This document shows positions 58,568 through 64,000 of a stretch of DNA of 64,000 nucleotides, one piece after another. The notes below the pieces were generated by a model that saw only the letters and a program-made list of their open reading frames with translations, was not told where the DNA came from and did no database searches. A program made the translations under genes and the position numbers. Source of the stretch: Ferrimonas balearica (GTDB taxonomy: Bacteria > Pseudomonadota > Gammaproteobacteria > Enterobacterales > Shewanellaceae); assembly GCF_019802055.1 (NCBI RefSeq), contig NZ_JAHVHW010000003.1, positions 62,001 through 126,000 of the forward strand. Reading direction: 5' to 3'. Numbering within the stretch: position 1 is the stretch's first letter; every line of letters begins with the position of its first letter.

Positions 58568-61375
58568 TCAATTGAGACCCAGCGCGGCATTGACCAGCGC
58601 TTGTTGCTGTTTGTTGTGCACGGAAACGTAACCGACGGCGGGCGCGGCAGAAGCCTCACGACCGGCGTAGGTCAGGTTGGCACCGGCAGGAATCGCCTGC
58701 CAGAAATGGTGCTGGCTGCAGTACCAGGCCCCTTGGTTTTGAGGCTCTTCCTGACACCAGACGAACTCTTTAACGTGCTGGTACGCTTCCAGCACTTTGG
58801 CCATTTCGGCGTGCGGGAAGGGGTACAACTGCTCGATACGAACCAGAGCAACATTGTCCAGCTCTTCACGGCGGCGCTTCTCCAGCAGTTCGAAGTAGAC
58901 CTTGCCGGAGCAGAACACCACGCGATCCACTTTGGCCGGATCCTGCTCGTCGACCTCACCAATCACGTTCTGGAAGTCACCATCGGCCAGCTCTTCCAGA
59001 CTGCTTACGGCCATCGGGTGACGCAGCAGGGATTTCGGGCTCATGACCACCAGCGGACGGCGCATCGGACGCACCACCTGACGGCGCAGCATGTGGTACA
59101 CCTGAGCCGGGGTGGAGGGCACAACCACCTGCATGTTGTGGTCAGCACAGAGTTGCAGGAAGCGTTCCAGACGGGCGGAGGAGTGCTCCGGTCCCTGACC
59201 TTCGTAGCCGTGAGGCAGCAGCAAGGTCAGGCCACACTGACGGCCCCACTTCTGTTCACCGGAGGAGAGGAACTGGTCAATCACCACCTGGGCGCCGTTG
59301 GCGAAGTCACCAAACTGGGCTTCCCACATGGTCAGGCCGGAAGGCTCAGCGGTGGCGTAGCCATACTCAAAGGCCAGCACCGCAGCTTCGGACAGCACAG
59401 AGTCGAAGATTTCGATGGGCGCCTGCTCGTCACTCAGGTGACGCAGCGGCATGTAGGTGGTGGCGTTGTCCTGATTGTGCAGAACCGCGTGACGGTGGAA
59501 GAAGGTGCCACGACCGGAATCCTGACCGGTCAGACGCACACGGTAGCCGCCTTCCAGCAGGGTGGCGTAAGCCAGTGTTTCGGCCATACCCCAGTCCAGC
59601 AGTTTCTCGCCGGTGGCCATCGCTTCACGATCTTTGTAGATCTTGGCAACACGGGACTGCAGCTTGTGAGAGTCCGGCACTTCGCACAGGGTGCTCGCCA
59701 TCCCTTTCAGCTTATCCAGCGGCACCTTGCTGTCCCAGGCCACATCCCAGTCGTGACCCAGGTACGGGGTCCAGTCGACGGAATGTTCGGTCATGGTGCG
59801 CCATTCCGGCACCACGCACTCACCCTGATCCAGTTGCTCGCGGTAGGTGTTGATCTGTTCAGTCACCTCTTCCGGGCTCATCACGCCCTGCTCAATCAGG
59901 CGATCGGCGTAGATCTTGCGCGGAGTCGGGTGCTTTTTGATCTTCTGGTACATCAGCGGCTGAGTCGCATTCGGCTCATCCGCTTCGTTGTGACCATGGC
60001 GGCGGTAGCAGATCAGGTCGATCACCACATCGCGGCCAAATTCGTAGCGGAAGTCCACCGCCAACTGAGCCACAAAGGCCACCGCTTCCGGGTCGTCAGC
60101 GTTGACGTGGAGTACCGGCGCCTGGACCATCTTGGCGATGTCGGTGCAGTACTCGGTGGAACGGGTGTCTTCCGGGTTGGAGGTGGTAAAGCCGACCTGG
60201 TTGTTGATCACCAGTCGAATGGCGCCGCCCACCTTGAAGCCCCGGGTCTGGGACATGTTGAAGGTTTCCTGCACGATGCCCTGGCCGGTAATGGCGGAAT
60301 CACCGTGGATGGTGATGGGCATCACCAGCTTGCCGGTTTCGCAGTTGCGACGGTCCATACGGGCACGGACGGAACCCATCACCACCGGGGAGACGATCTC
60401 CAGGTGAGAGGGGTTAAACGCCAGCGCCAGGTGGACGTTGCCGCCGGGGGTGGCGAAGTCGGAGCTGAAACCCTGGTGGTACTTCACGTCACCACTGCCA
60501 AGGGCTTCGTCATGCTTACCTGCGAACTCGTCGAACAGGTCACCGGGCTTCTTACCCAGGATGTTGACCAGCATGTTCAGACGGCCGCGGTGCGCCATGC
60601 CGACCACAACCTCTTTGGCGCCTTGGTCGCCGGCGCGGTAGATGATTTCGCGCATCATCGGGATCAGCGCGTCGCCACCCTCCAGAGAGAAACGCTTGGC
60701 GCCGGGGAACTTGGCACCCAGGTACTTCTCCAGACCTTCAGCGGCGTTCAGGCCAGCCAGAATGCGCTTCTTGGCTTCGGCGTCGTAGCTGCCCTGCCCC
60801 AGCACCGGCTCAAGACGCTGCTGCAACCAGCGCTTCTCTTCGGTGGAGGTAATGTGCATGTACTCGGCACCAATGGGGCCGCAGTAGGTGTTTTTGAGGG
60901 ATTTGAGCAGTTCGCCCAGCTTCATGGTGCCGCTGCCCAGGGCGTAAGAACCGGTATTGAACTCCCGGCCCATGTCGTCCTCGGTCAGACCATGATGGGT
61001 CGGATCCAGCTCTGCCACCGGCTCACGCTGCCACAGGCCGAGAGGGTCCAGGCTGGCGTTCTGGTGGCCACGGAAGCGGTAAGCGTTAATGAGCTGCAGG
61101 ACACGGACCTGCTTCTCAGTCACTTCCGGGTCAACGGTGGTGGTTTTGGAGCGATTGCTGTCCAGTGCGGTCGCACGGAAGTAATCGCGGATACGGGAAT
61201 GGCCCACGTCGGTCCCGGTGCCGTTGGTAGGCAGCTCGGCGAAAATCGCCTGCCACTCTGCCGATACGGCACTGGGGTCATCCAGATAGGCCTCGTACAA
61301 CTCTTCGATATAGGCCGCATTCGCCCCAGCGAAGTGGGATGAATCCTGCCAAGCCTTGAGGGAACCCTGTTGCAT
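58568..61375 (-). CDS. sucA: 2-oxoglutarate dehydrogenase E1 component
   Basis: 935 residues, near the E. coli 933. N-terminal helical E2-binding region, thiamine-diphosphate domain with GMAHRGRLNMLVNILGK (~250-270), GDSAITGQGIV and NNQVGFTTS, and the C-terminal transketolase-like domain. Decarboxylates 2-oxoglutarate and transfers succinyl to lipoyl-SucB. Starts with its own leader after the sdh terminator. Confidence 0.97.
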   Translation of the reverse strand: MQQGSLKAWQDSSHFAGANAAYIEELYEAYLDDPSAVSAEWQAIFAELPTNGTGTDVGHSRIRDYFRATALDSNRSKTTTVDPEVTEKQVRVLQLINAYRFRGHQNASLDPLGLWQREPVAELDPTHHGLTEDDMGREFNTGSYALGSGTMKLGELLKSLKNTYCGPIGAEYMHITSTEEKRWLQQRLEPVLGQGSYDAEAKKRILAGLNAAEGLEKYLGAKFPGAKRFSLEGGDALIPMMREIIYRAGDQGAKEVVVGMAHRGRLNMLVNILGKKPGDLFDEFAGKHDEALGSGDVKYHQGFSSDFATPGGNVHLALAFNPSHLEIVSPVVMGSVRARMDRRNCETGKLVMPITIHGDSAITGQGIVQETFNMSQTRGFKVGGAIRLVINNQVGFTTSNPEDTRSTEYCTDIAKMVQAPVLHVNADDPEAVAFVAQLAVDFRYEFGRDVVIDLICYRRHGHNEADEPNATQPLMYQKIKKHPTPRKIYADRLIEQGVMSPEEVTEQINTYREQLDQGECVVPEWRTMTEHSVDWTPYLGHDWDVAWDSKVPLDKLKGMASTLCEVPDSHKLQSRVAKIYKDREAMATGEKLLDWGMAETLAYATLLEGGYRVRLTGQDSGRGTFFHRHAVLHNQDNATTYMPLRHLSDEQAPIEIFDSVLSEAAVLAFEYGYATAEPSGLTMWEAQFGDFANGAQVVIDQFLSSGEQKWGRQCGLTLLLPHGYEGQGPEHSSARLERFLQLCADHNMQVVVPSTPAQVYHMLRRQVVRPMRRPLVVMSPKSLLRHPMAVSSLEELADGDFQNVIGEVDEQDPAKVDRVVFCSGKVYFELLEKRRREELDNVALVRIEQLYPFPHAEMAKVLEAYQHVKEFVWCQEEPQNQGAWYCSQHHFWQAIPAGANLTYAGREASAAPAVGYVSVHNKQQQALVNAALGLN

Positions 61376-61437
61376 CTCTTTTCCTTTGGGGTAATACCGG
61401 CTCAGATGATTATCGTTTTAATTCGCTGAGCACTATA

Positions 61438-61481
61438 CAAAAAAGCCACGACCTTCGTTGGTCGAAGGCGTGGCCTTTTTT
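61438..61481 (-). terminator. Terminator between sdhB and sucA
   Basis: GCCACG-a-CCTTCG stem with TTGGT loop and CGAAGG-CGTGGC, T6 exit on the minus strand, 33 bp after the sdhB stop. Separates sdhCDAB from sucAB transcription. Confidence 0.92.
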
Positions 61482-61512
61482 CAATCCATAAGCTTGAAAT
61501 ATGCAGTCATTA

Positions 61513-62220
61513 TCAGACGGCGCGGTTCAGCAGCATGGACTTAATGTGGCCAATCGCCTTCGTGGGGTTCAGTCCCTTGGGACAGACATTGACGCAGTTC
61601 ATAATACCGTGGCAACGGAAAACACTAAACGCATCGTCCAAATCGGCCAAACGCTCGTCGGTTGCGGTATCACGACTGTCGATCAGGAAGCGGTAAGCGT
61701 GCAGCAGACCGCTCGGCCCAACGAACTTATCCGGGTTCCACCAGAACGACGGACAGGCGGTGGAGCAGCAAGCACACAGGATGCACTCGTACAGACCATC
61801 CAGCTTGGCGCGCTCCTCCGGAGACTGCAGGTTTTCCCGCGCCGGAGTCTTGCCGTCGTTGATCAGGTAAGGCTTCACCTTCTCGTACTGCTTGTAGAAC
61901 TGGGTCAGGTCAACCACCAGGTCCCGAACCACCGGCATGCCGGGCAGCGGGCGGATGGCCAGCTTCTTGCCCTTGAAGGTGGAGATAGGGGTGATGCAAG
62001 CCAGACCGTTCTTGCCATTCATGTTGATGCCGTCTGAGCCACACACGCCTTCACGACAGGAGCGACGGAAAGACAGAGTCGGGTCCTGCTCCTTCAGCAG
62101 CAGCAAGACATCCAGCACCATCATGTCGGAGCCTTCCGGCAGATCCAGGCTGTAATCCTGCATCTTGGGCCGGGCATCAGACTCCGGGTTATAACGGTAG
62201 ACAGACACTTCCAATTTCAT
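61513..62220 (-). CDS. sdhB: Succinate dehydrogenase iron-sulfur subunit
   Basis: 235 residues. [2Fe-2S] cysteines in SCREGVCGSDGIN (~55-67) and LACITPIS; [4Fe-4S]/[3Fe-4S] in CILCACCSTACPSFWWNPDKF (~149-170) and CHGIMNCVNVCPKGLNP. Carries electrons from SdhA to quinone. 13 bp after sdhA in the same operon. Confidence 0.97.
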   Translation of the reverse strand: MKLEVSVYRYNPESDARPKMQDYSLDLPEGSDMMVLDVLLLLKEQDPTLSFRRSCREGVCGSDGINMNGKNGLACITPISTFKGKKLAIRPLPGMPVVRDLVVDLTQFYKQYEKVKPYLINDGKTPARENLQSPEERAKLDGLYECILCACCSTACPSFWWNPDKFVGPSGLLHAYRFLIDSRDTATDERLADLDDAFSVFRCHGIMNCVNVCPKGLNPTKAIGHIKSMLLNRAV

Positions 62221-62233
62221 TCTCTGTCTCTCC

Positions 62234-63994
62234 TTAGTAGGTACGCTTCTTCGGCGGGAATGCTTCGCGCAGATTCGGTGACATGTTCACGTCGCGCTTG
62301 GTCATTTCGCCGGTCAGCGGGTTGTACAGGCTGTGGCACAGCCAGTTCTCGTCATCCCGCTCAACAAAGTCTTCACGGGAGTGGGCGCCACGGCTCTCGG
62401 TACGGAAGTTGGCGGCCATCGCGGTGGCGATCGCAGTCTCCATCAGGTTGTCCAGTTCCAGACACTCGATGCGCTGGGTGTTGAACGCCTTGGAGGTGTC
62501 GCTCAGCTTGGCTTCCTTCAGGCGCTCCTGAATCGCTTTCAGCTCGGTCAGACCCTGAGCCATCGCTTCGCCCTGACGGAATACGGAGAAGTTCAGCTGC
62601 ATGCACTGCTGCAGGTCTTTACGGATCTGAACCGGGTCTTCGCCGTTGCCGTTCTTGCTGGATTCCCAGCGGTTGTAACGGGCCATGGCAGCGTCGATGT
62701 CGGACTCAGAGGCGTCGCGGGCTTCACCCTGGGCGTCCAGAGTCTCGCCAAGGTGCATACCGGCAGCGCGGCCGAATACCACCAGATCCAGCAGCGAGTT
62801 GCCGCCCAGACGGTTGGCGCCGTGCACGGACACACAGGCGATTTCGCCCACGGCCAGCAGACCCTGTACCGGCTGCTCGTCGGCACCCAGAACCTGACCG
62901 TTCACGTTGGTCGGGATACCACCCATCATGTAGTGACAGGTCGGGATAACCGGGATCGGCTCTTTCACCGGATCAACGTGCGCGAAGGTGCGGGACAGTT
63001 CACAGATGCCCGGCAGACGGGATTCCAGAACTTCCTGACCCAGGTGGTCCAGCTTCAGCTTGGCGTGAGGACCCCACGGGCCATCGCAGCCACGGCCTTC
63101 GCGGATTTCGGTCATGATGGCGCGAGCCACCACGTCACGACCGGCCAGGTCTTTCGCGTTGGGGGCGTAACGCTCCATAAAGCGCTCGCCATCTTTGTTC
63201 AGCAGGTAGCCACCTTCACCACGGCAACCTTCGGTTACCAGTACACCGGCACCGGCGATACCGGTGGGGTGGAACTGCCACATCTCCATGTCCTGCACCG
63301 GAACACCGGCACGCAGGGCCATACCGACACCGTCACCGGTGTTGATGTGGGCGTTGGTGGTGGAGGCGTAGATGCGACCGGCACCGCCGGTAGCCAGCAC
63401 GGTGGCCTTGGCTTTGAAGTACACGATCTCGCCGGTCTCGATGTCGATGGCAGTACAACCCACCACGGCACCATCCTGGTTCTTCACCAGATCCAGGGCG
63501 TACCACTCGGAGTACACCTCGGTTTTGTTTTTCACGTTCTGCTGGTACAGGCAGTGCAGCAGGGCGTGGCCGGTACGGTCAGCCGCAGCCGCGGTACGGG
63601 CCGCCTGCTCACCGCCGAAGTTCTTGGACTGGCCACCGAACGGACGCTGGTACACCTTACCGTTTTCAAAACGGGAGAAAGGCAGACCCATGTTCTCCAT
63701 CTCGATGATGGCTTCCGGGCCGGTCTTACACATGTACTCAATGGCGTCCTGGTCACCGATGTAATCGGAGCCCTTAACGGTGTCGTACATGTGCCATTCC
63801 CAGTTGTCGTCGTGGGCATTGCCCAGCGCCACGGTGATACCACCCTGGGCAGACACGGTGTGGGAACGGGTCGGGAACACTTTGGACAGCAGAGCACAGC
63901 TCTTGCCTTCCTTGGAGATCTGAAGGGCGGCGCGCATACCGGCACCACCGGCGCCAATCACAATGGCATCAAATTCTTTTGTTGGAATATTCAC
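62234..63994 (-). CDS. sdhA: Succinate dehydrogenase flavoprotein subunit
   Basis: 586 residues. FAD motif [13 protein letters not shown], covalent FAD histidine H45 in [12 protein letters not shown], catalytic region [21 protein letters not shown] and [19 protein letters not shown]. Oxidises succinate to fumarate at the inner membrane. Start is GTG right after a TAA that likely ends sdhD (reading GTGTAAGTGA), so sdhC and sdhD should lie just beyond the window. Confidence 0.97.
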   Translation of the reverse strand: MNIPTKEFDAIVIGAGGAGMRAALQISKEGKSCALLSKVFPTRSHTVSAQGGITVALGNAHDDNWEWHMYDTVKGSDYIGDQDAIEYMCKTGPEAIIEMENMGLPFSRFENGKVYQRPFGGQSKNFGGEQAARTAAAADRTGHALLHCLYQQNVKNKTEVYSEWYALDLVKNQDGAVVGCTAIDIETGEIVYFKAKATVLATGGAGRIYASTTNAHINTGDGVGMALRAGVPVQDMEMWQFHPTGIAGAGVLVTEGCRGEGGYLLNKDGERFMERYAPNAKDLAGRDVVARAIMTEIREGRGCDGPWGPHAKLKLDHLGQEVLESRLPGICELSRTFAHVDPVKEPIPVIPTCHYMMGGIPTNVNGQVLGADEQPVQGLLAVGEIACVSVHGANRLGGNSLLDLVVFGRAAGMHLGETLDAQGEARDASESDIDAAMARYNRWESSKNGNGEDPVQIRKDLQQCMQLNFSVFRQGEAMAQGLTELKAIQERLKEAKLSDTSKAFNTQRIECLELDNLMETAIATAMAANFRTESRGAHSREDFVERDDENWLCHSLYNPLTGEMTKRDVNMSPNLREAFPPKKRTY

Positions 63995-64000
63995 TTACAC

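Noticed and set aside
58601-61342. 913-codon open frame antisense to sucA, and similar long frames opposite sucB, sucC and sucD
   Set aside because: Mirror frames of highly biased codons in strongly expressed TCA genes; no motifs or start signals.

Overview
The window looks like chromosome of a marine, facultatively anaerobic gammaproteobacterium of the Shewanella/Ferrimonas type (Ferrimonas is my best guess, inferred from high GC, a DMSO reductase with a Tor-type sensor system, and many proteins typical of Alteromonadales). No rRNA, tRNA or CRISPR array was seen. Most of the window is dense, high-GC core sequence; 41.8-48.0 kb is an AT-richer accessory island.

Layout. (1) 0-2 kb: the 3' end of a divergent ptsI and crr (PTS enzyme I and IIA-Glc), closed by a terminator. 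(2) 2-10.7 kb: an anaerobic respiration locus: dmsA, dmsB and a TorD/DmsD-type chaperone, followed by the sensor kinase torS, the periplasmic torT and the regulator torR. Two adjacent decamers resembling the E. coli TorR box lie upstream of dmsA, so TorSTR probably controls this reductase. No membrane anchor subunit is present. (3) 10.9-14 kb: universal stress protein, yffB-dapE and a VanY-like carboxypeptidase. (4) 14-20.4 kb: a LuxR regulator, a large unknown secreted protein, a beta-propeller protein, an isochorismatase-fold hydrolase and unknown membrane proteins. (5) 20.4-26.2 kb: a chemoreceptor with a structured leader, rlmJ, secreted unknowns, efpL and two ~40-residue membrane peptides. 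(6) 26.5-34.2 kb: cupin and AraC regulators opposite a tightly coupled operon of an alkylglycerone-phosphate-synthase-like flavoprotein, a GlpD-like dehydrogenase and an FGGY kinase, then pldA and blc; together these suggest ether-lipid or alkylglycerol metabolism. (7) 34.3-41.8 kb: a metallopeptidase, rhlE, an SGNH esterase, aspartoacylase, a DUF885 peptidase and a DUF482 acyltransferase-like gene.

(8) 41.8-48 kb: island with three AT-rich genes for unknown exported proteins, interleaved with one intact and two degenerate copies of an element encoding a REP-associated tyrosine (Y1/HUH) transposase. The copies are bracketed by hairpin repeats with a TGGGTGTC core. A complete IS30-family element follows, whose transposase is broken by a single in-frame amber codon. 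(9) 48-55.2 kb: DUF938 methyltransferase, GcvR-like ACT protein, DUF3144, DUF3360 permease, popT (DUF368), and a parA-like/ribbon-helix-helix operon preceded by a clear cyclic-di-GMP-I (GEMM-I) riboswitch; then a 2-oxoglutarate/Fe(II) oxygenase and a 22-codon ORF just beyond the sucD terminator. (10) 55.2-64 kb: the TCA-cycle cluster sdhA-sdhB / sucA-sucB / sucC-sucD, all on the minus strand, with sdhC and sdhD presumably just beyond the right edge.

The most notable items are the c-di-GMP riboswitch governing a ParA-type ATPase, the Tor boxes tying TorSTR to an anchor-less lipoprotein DMSO reductase, the ether-lipid-like operon with pldA, the REP/transposase family, and three overlooked small membrane-peptide ORFs with strong ribosome binding sites.
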